Source: Plicaturopsis crispa FD-325 SS-3
Taxonomy: Eukaryota; Basidiomycota; Agaricomycetes; Amylocorticiales; Amylocorticiaceae
Direction of reading: 5' to 3'
Length of the DNA stretch: 64,000 nucleotides
Assembly (NCBI GenBank): GCA_000827205.1
Contig: KN832554.1
Coordinates: 2,711,482-2,775,481, forward strand
Under the pieces are notes generated by a model. The model did no database searches. It was not told where the DNA came from and saw only the letters and a program-made list of their open reading frames with translations. This document shows, piece after piece, positions 22,561 through 33,949 of this stretch. The position numbers were made by a program, and so were the translations under genes. Numbering within the stretch: position 1 is the stretch's first letter; each line of letters begins with the position of its first letter.

Positions 22561-23888
22561 GAATCTGTTCGGACGTTTACGCAGGTTCCGTCAAACCGAA
22601 CTGATCTCACATGGAGAGTCGTTGCTATTCTCAGGTCCCCCCGCAACAACAGTGTTCGTTTCGTAACAGTCATGGGCCGTGGCCAGGGCGCTGCTCTTTA
22701 CAATTTACAGGCTGCGCGCGCGTAACGAATTACGGACAAACGACGGCCACCGAAGTCGCGCGCGTCCTCCCTCTCAAGATTCAACTTGTAGAGCGGACCG
22801 TTCATGACCTCGCGGACGCCCATAATAACATGGCAGCTGCACTTGCAGTCCCAAAGTTGCAAAACTCAAGCCGAGAACTGTCCGAGCGCTGCTCGTCCTC
22901 ATCCTTTTGCAGGTTCTGCGCATCCACGCTAAGTACAGCCGCTCCTCAACGCTTCGCTGCGAAAACACGCTTCAATGTCCGGTTTCTCCGTCTATTGCCT
23001 ATTAAATCCTGCGGCACGGTTATCTTGCTCGCAATAGCCTTGCTCGTGCCGGTTGTGATCACTGCGGAAGTCAGAGCGAGCAGGCCATACCTCGGAAGGT
23101 GAGCGTAAACATACCTCTCCTCCCCTTGTGCCCCCAGACTCCATGTACCCCCGTATCACGAGGAGTGGTCACTTGTGTCTCTCGGACCGCCCCATGTTTT
23201 TGTGGTCGATGGAGGGTGTGTAGCTTTTGCAATCGCAAGTGTTGTTTGGGCTGAAGATCTTCCCCAGGTCCTCTTCGTCGAGAATCGTTCGGTCTCCATT
23301 GACGCGCGGGTGAAGTCTATCTTGGCCCGTAGACGCTCATTCTGCCCACGTGTTAGCAACATGCGCTCTTCGACTGCCCACATGGTTCTCTTGCTTGGGC
23401 GTCCTCAGCCTGCCGTGCCGTGTTTACTCTTAGAGCGGGTGAGCACGCTCCATATCTTTTGGAGGATGCTAGTCATGGGCAGGTAGGTCTCTTGCTTAAT
23501 ATAACAACCTTGCATCGCGTCTGAGAGGCAGATATAGTTAGCTATACTTTGTTCCGTCAGCGGATCCCTGTGATGGCCCCCCTGCGATAATGATATGGCA
23601 CCGTACGCTCCAAGGTGCAGTTGTATTACTTCCTTACGCCCCATTGCCCATACTCATCACGCCATAGGTTTGCGTATGACCCATGAAAATACTTTTCTCC
23701 AGGCCGCACTGAAGTGGTCGTTTCATTGGAGCCATAGTGTGCCCTGCACCTTCATGGTCGATACTTACTGCCGCGCACTCGATGTTCGCTCGTTCGCATG
23801 CGAGTTAAATCAATATTAATACATTAAGCGCGTGCGTGAATCCTTTGTAAATCGATACGAGAAGAATGTCCCGTTTTCCTGCCCCAGG
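22561..23888. other. Intergenic region, bZIP promoter side
   Basis: About 1.3 kb between the bZIP start and the end of the GCDH gene. An ORF at 22611-23102 (+) and shorter ones show no family resemblance or splice logic. The part next to 22560 should contain the bZIP promoter and leader. Confidence 0.3.
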
Positions 23889-25931
23889 CTAATTGGCAAA
23901 AGCTTGAATATCCGTCATTGCCTTCCCTAGGATCAGAGCGTGTATGTCCTGCAAAACGTCAGCGCTTCAGTGATGAGAAATACATCGAATGAATAGAGAA
24001 GGCATACGTGGGTTCCTGTAAGGATGGCTCGGCGTTAGATAATATGTGAAGTTGGTAAAGGAAATGCCTCACCTTCATAAGTATTTGTAACCTGCAGGTT
24101 GGCAACGTGCCGACCGACATGATATCTGCACATAACGCGTCAAAATATACCGCCATTTCAAATGAACGAAGCAGCGTGAACGTACTCATCGGCACTAGCA
24201 TTGCCGCCCAATATGTCCAACACCGTCCGCGCATGTGCTAACGCCTTCCCGCAGTTATTGCGCTTTACCATGCTGATCATCTCGGGCGCGAGCTTTCCGG
24301 CGTCCTTCAGACGGCCAACCTGGTGGCTCGCGAGGAGCCCGAGCGCCGCCTCCGTCTGTGCGTCGACCAGCTTCTTCTGCACGAGCTGGAACGAGGCGAG
24401 GGGGCGGTTGAATTGGTGGCGTTCGAGAGCGTACGTGCGCGTCCTGTCAATGCAATCCTCAAGTGCACCGATGACGCCCCATGAGATACCGTAGCTACGT
24501 CGCGTTAGGATGTCAGTGATAGGACGGCTATAGAATATGCATACCGGGCGTTGTTGAGACACGAGAAGGGGGATCCAAGACCTTTGGATTTTGGGAGCAG
24601 AGCGTCGTGTGATACTTTGACCGAGTCCATGAAAATAGAGCCGGTCAAGGAGGCTCGTAATGCAATCTTGTTCTTAATTGCGGGTGCATCGAGACCCTTC
24701 ATACCCTATATAGCATTGCATTAATAACACCCGCTAGAGGATAGATCTAGACATACCTTCTCTAATAAAAAGCCGCGAACTTTGTTGTCCCATTTACACC
24801 GCGCCCACACCACGAACACATCCCTGTTTGCAAGAAATCGTCAAATCATGTAATATGGAGGTATGGCGGGAGGCACGTACGCGACCGGAGCATTCGAGAT
24901 CCATGTCTTGCTGCCGTTGATGATGAAACCACCGTCAGTCTCTTCAGCAGTGGTCTCCATCCCCGCAGGATCAGAGCCATGGTTCGGTTCAGTCAACCCC
25001 TATTGTCCGCAGATGTTATATATGGATAAAAGGGCTAGGAAGGCAAGCCAGAAACATACGAAACAGCCAATTAGCTCGCCTTTTGCTGTATCGTAGAAGA
25101 CGATAAGTCGTGACGGCTTTAAGGTCAGTATATGAGGACATACCCAACGCAGGGAGAAACTTGTCTTTCTGTGCTTCGGATCCAAATTCATGAATGGGGT
25201 GCATAACGAGGGACGATTGCACAGATGCCATTGACCGGTAGCCAGAGTCAACTCTGTATAAATCGCAATTTAACCATCGTGCGCTGGTCCGTCCATGATT
25301 TAATGCTTGCCTTTCGATTTCGCGTGCGACGAGTCCGTACGCTACATAGCTCACTCCGGCGCAGCCATACCCTTTAATTGTGGGGCCCAGGAGTCCAAGT
25401 TTGCCCATTTCTGGGAGGATCCCGTGGTCGAATTCTGGTATTCGATAATAAGTCCGAGCGATAGACAGTGAACAAAAAAATGCAGATGCGAACTTTCTGT
25501 CCGCCAAGCCTCTAAGACGCGAGGGGCGAGATTCTCCTGCATCATATAATCAATACATGTTTCTGGGTATGGTAGTCGTATTTGCTACCTGGCAGTATTC
25601 ACGCGCAGCATCTCTGGGAATATTGTCAACGCGAGGGGTGATTATTGGAACTCGTTGACCACATACCGGATAGCAATTTCGTCCTCAGTTAACAACGACT
25701 CCAAGTTTAGTGAGTCCTGACCAGCCAGTTTCAGTAACTGTCCAATGATTGCAGTGTAGGGGTATGTGCTACCTGCCAGTCAAACTTGGCGAACTCTGCT
25801 CTTCGTAGCTGTCAGTGGTGTTTCAGCCCAATGGAGGTTACACCGGACGTACTTGAGGTTGTGGACGCTGCGCGGCGGCTCGCGGTCACGCTAAAGCCGC
25901 TTGTTCGAGCTAAACGAGACGTGGAAAGCAT
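23889..25931 (-). CDS. Glutaryl-CoA dehydrogenase (acyl-CoA dehydrogenase family), mitochondrial
   Basis: FAD enzyme that oxidises and decarboxylates glutaryl-CoA to crotonyl-CoA in lysine/tryptophan breakdown. There are about ten short exons. The first encodes a presequence ([24 protein letters not shown]) and joins across an intron to [23 protein letters not shown]. Family landmarks follow in order: ARVLEAW-type helix, [146 protein letters not shown]. Near the C terminus is the catalytic-base context [19 protein letters not shown], with Glu in TYEGT. It ends IQAFAN. Very fragmented gene; exon borders inferred from frame. Confidence 0.9.
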
Positions 25932-26223
25932 TTCGAGTGCTTGTGGAACTTGCAATGGACGTTCGGATGGTGCGAGGTGGTGGTATAACTTCAAAAGTTC
26001 CAGACCAACCCCGCACTCGGGTCGGAACCAAAGGTGCCCGCGACACAGTAAGTCCGAGGCGGGCCGCGGGGCCGCTGGTTCTACAATTCTACTGACTTAC
26101 GATCAGCTTCAACTTTAAGTTCGCGCAAATGCAATTCTTAGTAGGTAAACTAAAACCAGTACTAGTCGCGCCGGTGACTATCAATATTGGTAGAGAGCGT
26201 GCTATAAGGGAGCAATGACCATG

Positions 26224-28730
26224 CTAAGCATCCGCATTTCTCAACGCAGGGTCGATCCATGGCAAACCGAACGTCTCGAACACTTCTCTTTCGCTTGCAG
26301 GATAAATCGGCTTGGAGTCGCGTCGTCGCGTTCTGAGAAATAGATGGTTCGCATGTGTAAGGGGCCGTTTACGGGTAGACGATGAAGACATGAGTGACAT
26401 ACATTCCAGAGCTGTCGAATTTGAGCCCTCTTAACATCAGGTTAGTATTGGAGCGAGTTCATTGAAAGGGTGGTATCCACACTTTTTCTCTTTGGCCCAC
26501 AGGCGCAGGTCTCGTTCAAACATTTTGGATCCCGTCCTATCGCGGCGGTCATCAAAGCGCGGTCAGTTATATGTGTGACTATGATAAGAAGGACTCACCA
26601 TCCGACGACGGCCGTCCAATACACCTCTGGAGCTGCAAAAATAATATCAAGTCGACGGTGCACACGCCTGCGTGATCCATCAGAGGGCATGACGAATACA
26701 GTCAAAGCCTTCTCGAGGGAGTCCCAGTGAGAGGTGCGCAGTGAGTCGGGGACGTGGAATCCGGAGAGGTCTGAAAGTAATAGATACGATCATGTTATGA
26801 TGTCAAGTGAACGAAAAACGCGTACGCATGACATGGGTCAGCACACCTACATGGATAGTATATTAGTTGAAAGCATATAAGATCGAGAGTGTGCATTCAC
26901 ATACCGCGATCGTATAACTTTCGAACGAGCCGCCGACACAGACCCTTGACTTTATCCACAGATTCGTCTACCCTGTTGAGAGAGATATGAGGATGCGTGA
27001 TGACCATGTCAACGTCGTTGCTCATGGATTTGCCACGTCGATAGCTGTAGACATATTATTTAGTCCGCGTAGTGTCTCACATATGACGCATTATGATGGA
27101 CACTCACCCGCCCACAATCGTGCTCGTGCAGCCCTTTTGCAATCCATCGAGTTCTTGCATCACAACTGCTTGCATTTCTTCGACTTCTGTCCGCGGAATC
27201 CTGAGTGCTACCATGAGCGCCAATCACATTGGGCATGCAAGAACAGATTGCTTACGGTTCAGCGAGGTCGTCTCTGAGCTCAAGAGCAACTTTTATGGTC
27301 GCATTAGCCATCTCCTCATTTGGGCCATTCTCCGTAGCAGCTGTGTCTGGATTCGTCAACAAATCAACAGGAGAGGTGCCGTCATCGGTGGCATCGTGCT
27401 TGTTGGCACCATAGTATTCCTCGAGATCCTCAATTGTGCGGAAACCAAGGGAATAGAGGCGCCGAGCAGTCGTAGGGCCAATCCCGTGGACTGTCGTAAA
27501 GGAACACAACGCTTGAAACCGTATAGAAGCCGCGATGTTTTCTACAGCTCATGAGAAATGACACCAGTGGAATGGATATATTACATACCGCTTTCAACAA
27601 CCTTCCCAGTCACCGTAAATTCCTTGATCTTTGAATATACCAAGTCAGAGACAGTATCTAAAATGAAAGCACGATTTAGAAATCTCCTTACCAGGCCATT
27701 CAATTTCGGTCCCAGGTAGGGCAGCTTCGCGACTTCGGGTAGGTTTTGTGAGGAGATCGTATGAGGGAACGCTATACCGTACCGTTAGATGTCACAGTTG
27801 CAACTCTGATAGTGTGTATCAACCTTTGATCACCTTGAACCCATCCGTCAGTCTGATACAACGTAATTCTTGAACATCAATGACCTACAGATATTGCCCG
27901 AGCATAACTGAGTGCACTTCTATCCTCGCCTTCTAAATCCCTAGAATGCCGTATAATGTCCAGGTGTGCGACGAGGGCTTGGTTGGGGCATACTATCGGT
28001 GAGCGCCGGCAGCATGCAAAACGCGACGTGTGGTCAATCAAATGCTCGAAATTGTCGGAAGCGTCTGTAGATCTATCGATGTCTTGTAGAGGAGCTATTT
28101 GCGGACTGGAGGGCGCGGAGGAGCCACAATCGTCGCTGTCGGGGCAATTCCGCACCGTCTGCTCGCGGAGGTCTCGTATGGCTGCGAAATCGCCGCACGG
28201 CATTGGTTTGCCTTGGCGAGCGGACTCGGCAAGCCATTTGGGCGTGACTAGTGATTTCGTTTTCTGTAAGCGTACCAAGGTACCGATGTCAATGAAGCGA
28301 AAATTGACAAAACAACGTTGCACGAGCGCCTCACCGCGACTACCCAGTCTATATGCCTCTCGAGACGTTGTCTCGTCTGTTATGAACAAACGCGCGGTCG
28401 TCTCGTTCCCTGTCATAGCGAATAAAAGCTCTTGTGGGCACATACCGCAATGGCAGTCACGACAACCTCGGCTGCTCGAGCATCGTCGCAGAGAATGGGG
28501 TGGAAGCCGGAATGTGCACTCGAGGACTCGACGAGGGCGAATAGTTCGGCGACCGTTTCTGCGTTGATTTTGGCCTGCACGATGTGGACCTTCACCGAGT
28601 GAGACGGCTCTGGGCGTGAGTGAGCGTCTTCGTCGCCGACTGTGCGCATTCGCTTGTTCGGAGGTCCTGTGTTGCCGTCGGAAGAAGATGCAGAGCTGGA
28701 CCGGCGCGAATGAACAGTTTTAGATGGCAT
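26224..28730 (-). CDS. pol4: Family X DNA polymerase with BRCT region (Pol IV/mu/lambda-like)
   Basis: DNA repair polymerase expected in non-homologous end joining or base excision repair. The N terminus has an NLS-like region (PPNKRMRTVGDED) and a BRCT-type segment (RCFVNFRFIDIGTLVRLQKTKSLVTPKWLAESARQGK). Next is the 8-kDa domain (SALSYARAISVIKAFPHTI, LPEVAKLPYLGPKLNGLIKEF) and a helix-hairpin-helix (VHGIGPTTARRLYSLGFRTIEDL). The palm signature is TIVGGYRRGKSMSNDVDMVITHP, with the two metal-binding Asp in DVD. The third Asp is in RRRVHRRLDIIFA. The thumb is VGWTGSKMFERDLRLWAKEKKGMKFDSSGMTRR and the family ending is SEREVFETFGLPWIDPALRNADA. It is split into at least ten exons. The subtype (lambda versus mu/TdT) cannot be decided by eye. 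Confidence 0.92.
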
Positions 28731-29230
28731 GGAAAACGTCTGGAGTCAAAACGGTCAGGACAAAGAACAAGTCAGAGCTAATGAAAGCAAGATGAAAGGA
28801 AACAAATGATGCAAAGATTCAAAATGAAAGTGACCACTCATATATCGTAATGCTTTCAACGTCGTGGGTCCCGGAGTGACGTCACCCATGGGACTATATT
28901 TTTCGTCAAGTTACCAGCGCCAAATGTCAAAGTATTGCAACAGTACTGTCACGGCAATCGAGGAGACCAGGAAACTTAGCGGCGGGCTACAAAGTGCGAA
29001 GCAGACGTCAAGCTTCGAAGACTGATCTGGAGGAACGCCCAAAGCTCAAAGGTGCACGCGTCAAGGATACATGGCATCGGATACGCATCCAGGCGTACAT
29101 AGCCCTCCATTGTCATTATGTACACTGTGGTTGCAATTCGTTCAAGAATCAAAATCATGCTTTGTCACTGAAAAGGGAGGTACGCACCGTGTTATTACAG
29201 TAAGTAAGCTCATTGCCAGGCGATTGCTGC
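28731..29230. other. Intergenic region, Pol X promoter
   Basis: 500 bases between tandem minus-strand genes, with no supported ORF. Contains a TGACGTCA palindrome (CRE/ATF-type site) at 28877-28884, upstream of the polymerase start; a bZIP regulator could bind it, but this is inference. Confidence 0.4.
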
Positions 29231-29902
29231 CTAGCCAAGCATCGCGGCAATCATCCACGCCTCATAACGAAACGCCGTGACCGCCTCCGTGTCCGCATCG
29301 CGATCGGCACGCCACGCCCGTTGCTCCATTGCACGCGCGATGTCAGTGTATGCAATCGCGCAAGTGCGATGCGCGGGCGGGTATGCGGCGAAGCAGTCGC
29401 GATGCATGAATATCACGTCGAAGTATTCCCCGCCGGTGGTGGTGTACTCGTCCAGCTGCGCGCGCACGGCCTGCAGCATCGCGCATCCATTCGGGATGTC
29501 GGCGGTGGAATTTGAACTTGAGGATTCCGACGTGTCGGACTGGTGCTAGGTGAGATCGGTGAAACTTCCCTGAGGTTATTCGAGCGACTCACTTGGCTGT
29601 TCGTGTCGTCCTCCATCGATGCGTCCTCGAGTGTTGTCTCCGGCATAGCCTTGATAGAGTCTACGTTTTCGCCTTTCTTCCTCCATGACGAATGATATCG
29701 ATGTTAACAGAGAATTTCGACATCGGATTAGAAAGATGCACACCTCACTGCCGCTGACCCATCGTCCCTCCAGCGTCAGGGTTTGCAGTAGATCAGATAG
29801 ATCGACGGCATGCTACGGAATTAAGACAATCAATACTGGAGACAAAGCTTTAGGCAGTTTACTCACTTCGTGTTCGATGGTGCAAGTGGCAGTAGTAGAC
29901 AT
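29231..29902 (-). CDS. Small unknown protein
   Basis: Four exons on the minus strand. They read MSTTATCTIEHE, AVDLSDLLQTLTLEGRWVSGS, AMPETTLEDASMEDDTNSQ, and then a longer C-terminal exon. That exon has STADIPNGCAMLQAVRAQLDEYTTTGGEYFDVIFMHRDCFAAYPPAHRTCAIAYTDIARAMEQRAWRADRDADTEAVTAFRYEAWMIAAMLG. Consensus donors (GTGAGT, GTGTGC) and acceptors separate them. The C-terminal part is compact and helical with two Cys and two His, but no metal-site pattern is clear. I do not recognise the family. The start at 29902 is the first Met in frame. Confidence 0.6.
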
Positions 29903-30199
29903 GTTCGTGATAGTGGGTGAGAAAGAGGTTGTGTTGTCCTAGCCGTCGATTGCGTTCGTGCTTTGTAGGCTCCATCATGGAAAGCACGCCGACTCGGCCC
30001 AAGAGCCTCATGTATATCATGTGACCGGCGGGCTACCTCAAGGCAAGAGCGTGGTTATAATCGATGGCGTCCAGGAGGCGAAAGTGAAAAGCAGGACCAT
30101 GACTGGAGGTAGGTTTTGACTAGTCTTGATCGAGGAAGCCTGGCAGAAAGTACTATAAAAGTCGCGAGGCAGCGCCGAGCCTGGCAGGCGCCTGCGTAG

Positions 30200-30988
30200 C
30201 TAACAAGACCTAAGACGGTAGTCCTCCATTTGTTTCCTTCCATCTCGCTGCACGATCCTCTGAGCAAAGACCCCTTCAAATGCCTCCGGGGTAAGAAGCA
30301 TGTCGACACCGGTCGGGAGGAGCGCAAACTGTGATGTTTTTGTCAGTAAACCGGGACGGAATGGCACTGTGGCATGCTTGACAAGCAAGGTCGGTTTCAG
30401 AGAGAAGATAACGTCTGCGCGTGTAGTAGCAGACGTGGTCATCCGAGAGCGTCGCGCCTCACGAATGACGGCGGACCTCGCGTCGGACATGAAGTACGTT
30501 GATACAAAACTATTCATCATAAAAATTCGACAGCTAGACATGAAACTCACCAGTTCTCGACTGTCACAGAGTCCTTGATATCTGGACTACTGGGAAGGAC
30601 GCGTTGCAGACGAGGTAACGCGCTCTGAAGCGAGTCACAATGGACGCGTTGAAGCCGCTATTTCCACATTTTCGAGCGTCGATTGCCCATTCCCTGTTAT
30701 GCCTTTATGAGGTGAAAGCAATGTGGGCGTATGGCCCAGTCCATAGGCTTGAAGGCATGAGAGAGCTCTTTTTGCGTCGGTTCTAACCAAGTTGTGGCTA
30801 GGCGATGATGAGAGTATGAGAGCAAGTTGCGCATCGGAATTCGTTGCCTCAACCTCTCGAGCTCCTTGTTTCTGTACCACAACGTTCCGCTCAGTGCTCT
30901 CGCATTAGCTCCTTATTGTCTGGGCTGGTATAACTCTCAAACTCACCGACCGGGCGAAATGTGTGCAGATTCGCATTGCTCGGGGCAT
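30200..30988 (-). CDS. Unknown protein, four-exon model
   Basis: Complement(join(30200..30509, 30551..30624, 30668..30871, 30947..30988)) gives an uninterrupted 209-residue frame. The sequence runs MPRAMRICTHFARS, KQGAREVEATNSDAQLALILSSSPSHNLVRTDAKRALSCLQAYGLGHTPTLLSPHKG, then SALPRLQRVLPSSPDIKDSVTVEN. The last exon has STYFMSDARSAVIREARRSR, SLKPTLLVKHATVPFRPG, LLPTGVDMLLTPEAFEGVFAQRIVQRDGRKQMEDYRLRSC. Phases agree at all three junctions. Intron 2 (30625-30667, about 43 bases) has a weak donor GTGGAA. No family recognised. The real start may lie further upstream. Confidence 0.5.
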
Positions 30989-31329
30989 GTAGCATCGCCA
31001 GCGCGGACCGACATCCAATCATCTTCGCATTAAATAGAACACGCAGGGAAGGATGGGGTCAAGTGACGAAGTTGATACAAATCCTTGTCTCTGCCTCTTC
31101 CCTGGCCATCTGTCTCGCAGGGTGTGATTTGGCTGCATGTCCTCCAGTGAGTTTTCTCCCGTAATCGCGCGTCCACGGACTGAGCACCGACGTGAAGGAC
31201 GGTATCTACCATTTCCCGGAGATGCATTCAAGATCCCTTGGTTTTCTAGCGGAAACAACAATACTTGGACAGGGCATGCATTGCCAGAGCTCCCGAGTGC
31301 GTCGCTTCTTGCCTGTTAGATTTCCTTCG

Positions 31330-32176
31330 ATGTTGATGTCGCGTTCAGTGAACCGCACGGACGACTCCGAAACAGACGTCGTGGACAAGGCAACGCAGCA
31401 GGCGAACTCCCAGCTTGTACAGGCGTGGATGGACCGGTTGCAAGTCCTGAGCGTTCTTGTATGACATGTCTGCATTGCGGATAACCGTGCACTACTCTGA
31501 CTTCTGTCGCAGACAACATTCTTCGCTTCCATGGATGGGTCACTCCTCGCTTTAGCCATCGAGGGCCCACCGACTGCAGCTACGAAGGGCAAGAGCAAAG
31601 CACATTACTCTGAGTTTGCGAATGCATGCATATCAGGAGCATTAATTTTTCACATCGCTGCAGGTCCGTTCTCCTCTAATTCAGGTGCGTTTCCGAATAC
31701 ACTAAACCCTTGACGGCACCGTAGCTGTGATATCGTTTGTCGCGTCTTTTATCCTGCTTCATTATCGGATAAAGGACGCAAAGACCGTTCACGATCCCCC
31801 GTCGGACGACGACGGCACGACACGCTCTCCGAGCACGAGCTTTTCTGGTGGCAGACCACAACCCGACGACATCAAACCTCTCACCGCCAAATCCCCTATA
31901 CCCACTTCCCCTCGGCTCATACGCATCGAACCAATGGTCTTCATCGAGAAAACCCAAGCATTCGACTGGTTCAAACGTAGCAAGGCGCCTGAGCCGCCAC
32001 TCCGCCTACTCACGCGGTGTCATACACTCTGCATATCGCTTTGCGGCATCGGATTCGTGCTTGCTATTGTAGGCGTATTGGCGTTCTCGTGGACCTCGCT
32101 GTCGAAGGGCGTAAGTGCGTTTTCGACAGTGTGCGTGGTCCTTTGTACTGGTGCGGGACTCTACGCCCTGCGATGA
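31330..32176 (+). CDS. Four-helix integral membrane protein of unknown function
   Basis: Join(31330..31458, 31513..31663, 31725..32176), 243 residues. An acidic start MLMSRSVNRTDDSETDVVDKATQQANSQLVQAWMDRLQ precedes helix 1 (VLSVLTTFFASMDGSLLALA). Helix 2 spans the second intron (FANACISGALIFHIAAAVISFVASFILLHY). A long cytosol-like loop rich in Ser/Pro/Asp follows, then helix 3 (CISLCGIGFVLAIVGVLAFSW) and helix 4 (FSTVCVVLCTGAGLYAL). Proteins with the motif TDDSETD...DKATQQANSQLVQ.WMDRLQ recur in Agaricomycetes as uncharacterised membrane proteins. Intron 2 has a second, stronger donor at 31685 (GTGCGT) in the same phase, which would insert seven residues into helix 2. The shorter exon keeps the helix intact. 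An upstream in-frame Met (31192) is less likely. Confidence 0.75.
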
Positions 32177-32647
32177 GGAAGTAGCCATCTTTAACGTGTA
32201 TTTCCCCGACATGATAACATCTTTGCATTCTCATATCGGCTTCCGGACGGCTGCAACGTTTTCTTCGGAGAAACACGATTTTCTGCGCTTGGTCTGCGTG
32301 CCCCCTCACTACCCCTGTTTCTCTGCGCTACTACTATTTTCTCGACATTTTCTGCAGGGATCCACTGTCAAACATCCGCCTTGCCCTCGACGACGCGTTT
32401 CGGAAAATGAACGCCATCTATCAGGGTCGAACGCCCGACGTTTGCACGACGTCATGCACTTCGGTGCGTGAGATCATGCACGGTATCCAGCCAATCAGGA
32501 CGCTGAATAAATCTGTCAATTTACTCGCGTCCGAGTCTGGACGCGACGGCGTGTTTGGTTTTTCCTTCTCTTCCTCCCAACTTCCTCCTGTTTCTCATAT
32601 AAAAACTTCTCTCTCCCACCCTCGCTTTTTGCCCGTACTCGAGCACC
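32177..32647. other. Intergenic region with TATA box for the cupredoxin-like gene
   Basis: Holds the 3' UTR of the membrane protein and the promoter of the next gene. A canonical TATAAAAA lies at 32598-32605, about 43 bases before the ATG, followed by a CT-rich start region. Confidence 0.5.
32598..32605 (+). promoter_or_regulatory. TATA box
   Basis: TATAAAAA lies 43 bases upstream of the ATG at 32648 and is followed by a CTTCTCTCTCCC pyrimidine run typical of highly expressed fungal genes. Confidence 0.55.
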
Positions 32648-33442
32648 ATGGTCGCCTTAACGTTCATCGCTGCTGTGAGTGCCTGGTCCAATGGTGCAGT
32701 TGAAGCGATGCTGATACGAGTATTCTGCATATCTAGTTCGCCGCAATTGCTGCAGTTTCGGCCAAGACGATCGTCGTGACTGTCGGTGGAAACACCACGG
32801 CAAACGAAACCACGGTCTTTCAACCTGCCGTCATTCTCGCGAACGAGGGAGACGATGTTGTGTTTAACTGTGAGCCGCAAATGTGCATCTGTGTATTGGC
32901 CCCTTGAGTTGAGCGATGTTATGTTACCAGTCACCCAGGGGAACCACACAGTGACGCAGTCCACGTTTGCGTCGCCGTGCATACCGGCAAATGAGGCTAA
33001 TAGCACTATCAACGGCTTTAACTCAGGCTTCCGCGACGCGGGCAACGAAAGCGCCATTACGATCCTCTCGGTCCCCATCCTGCCAGACATCGCAAACCAG
33101 ACGCTCTGGTTCTACGACGCGAACACGTGCGGTCTGGGTGGCGTTGGTGCTATTAACGTCAACTTCTCTTCGTTCCAAAACTTCGATGGCTTTGTGGTAT
33201 GTTTCTGTCTCCTATCCACATTCTGTCTAGTTTTGACATATCGGCTCGTGCAGCGTAACGCAAAGCGGTTGAACGGCACAGCTTCGTCCTCGAGCTCTTC
33301 CGCAACGAAGTCGCGCACCGCATCGGCTTCTTCGACGGCTTCTTCCAGCTCGTCTTCGTCTTCATCTGCGGACCGTGCCATTACCCTCGGCTCAATGAGT
33401 GCCCTCCCCCTCATGTTGGCCGCATTCTTGCTTTCGCTCTAG
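32648..33442 (+). CDS. Cupredoxin-like, Ser-rich, GPI-anchored extracellular protein
   Basis: Join(32648..32674, 32737..32869, 32931..33196, 33254..33442), 204 residues. A signal peptide (MVALTFIAAFAAIAAVSA) is followed by a cupredoxin-like domain: KTIVVTVGG, FQPAVILANEGDDVVFNFTQGNHTVTQSTFASPC, GFNSGF, then LWFYDANTCGLGGVGAIN. A Ser/Thr-rich stretch (SSSSSSATKSRTASASSTASSSSSS) and a hydrophobic tail (LPLMLAAFLLSL) give a GPI signal. Fungal relatives sit at the cell surface or wall. The first copper-ligand region (NHTVTQS) is kept. The second normally has WFYC...HC and a Met. Here it has Asp for the first Cys, Thr before the remaining Cys and Gly for Met, so type I copper binding is unlikely. 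Several N-glycosylation sites (NTT, NET, NHT, NST, NES, NQT) are present. Confidence 0.85.
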
Positions 33443-33949
33443 GCACTTCTGTCGCCGTACACTCGTTTTCTCGGCCAGAGACATTCGCAAAGTACTCTCG
33501 TACATATACCCCTTACTCGCTAGAACAATGTGCAAACCCTCTGCTAGGTTAACGCACCTCCACACACGCCCACACGCCTTCCGTTGATTTCACTTCTACG
33601 TTCTGTTATGTTTTTCTACTCCTTGGGGTGCCACGATGTTGTCCGTATATCGCTAATTTCTTTTTCTCTCCGGGTCTTTCAACGTATACTATCGTTTGGG
33701 AATTTTGGACCCGCAGCTCTGCACTTCGTAACGTTGTGTGTATGTTTGTCGGATAGATTGTCTACCTACCCACGTAAAACATGGATATGTATTGCTCCGC
33801 ATCTGGCTCGAGTTTCGTCGTACGAGGAACACACCTATACTGTCGACGTGCCCAGTGACTAGTGACTAGTGCGCACTAGCTAGCGTCGTCGACACCGCAA
33901 CCATTCCGGACGGCGCAGGGGAAATATCTTGGAAAGCCGAAAAGAGCGT
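33443..33949. other. Gene-poor spacer
   Basis: 3' flank of the cupredoxin-like gene. TC-rich at 33550-33700. A short direct duplication (GTGACTAGTGACTAGTG) lies near 33854-33872. No gene seen. Confidence 0.35.
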
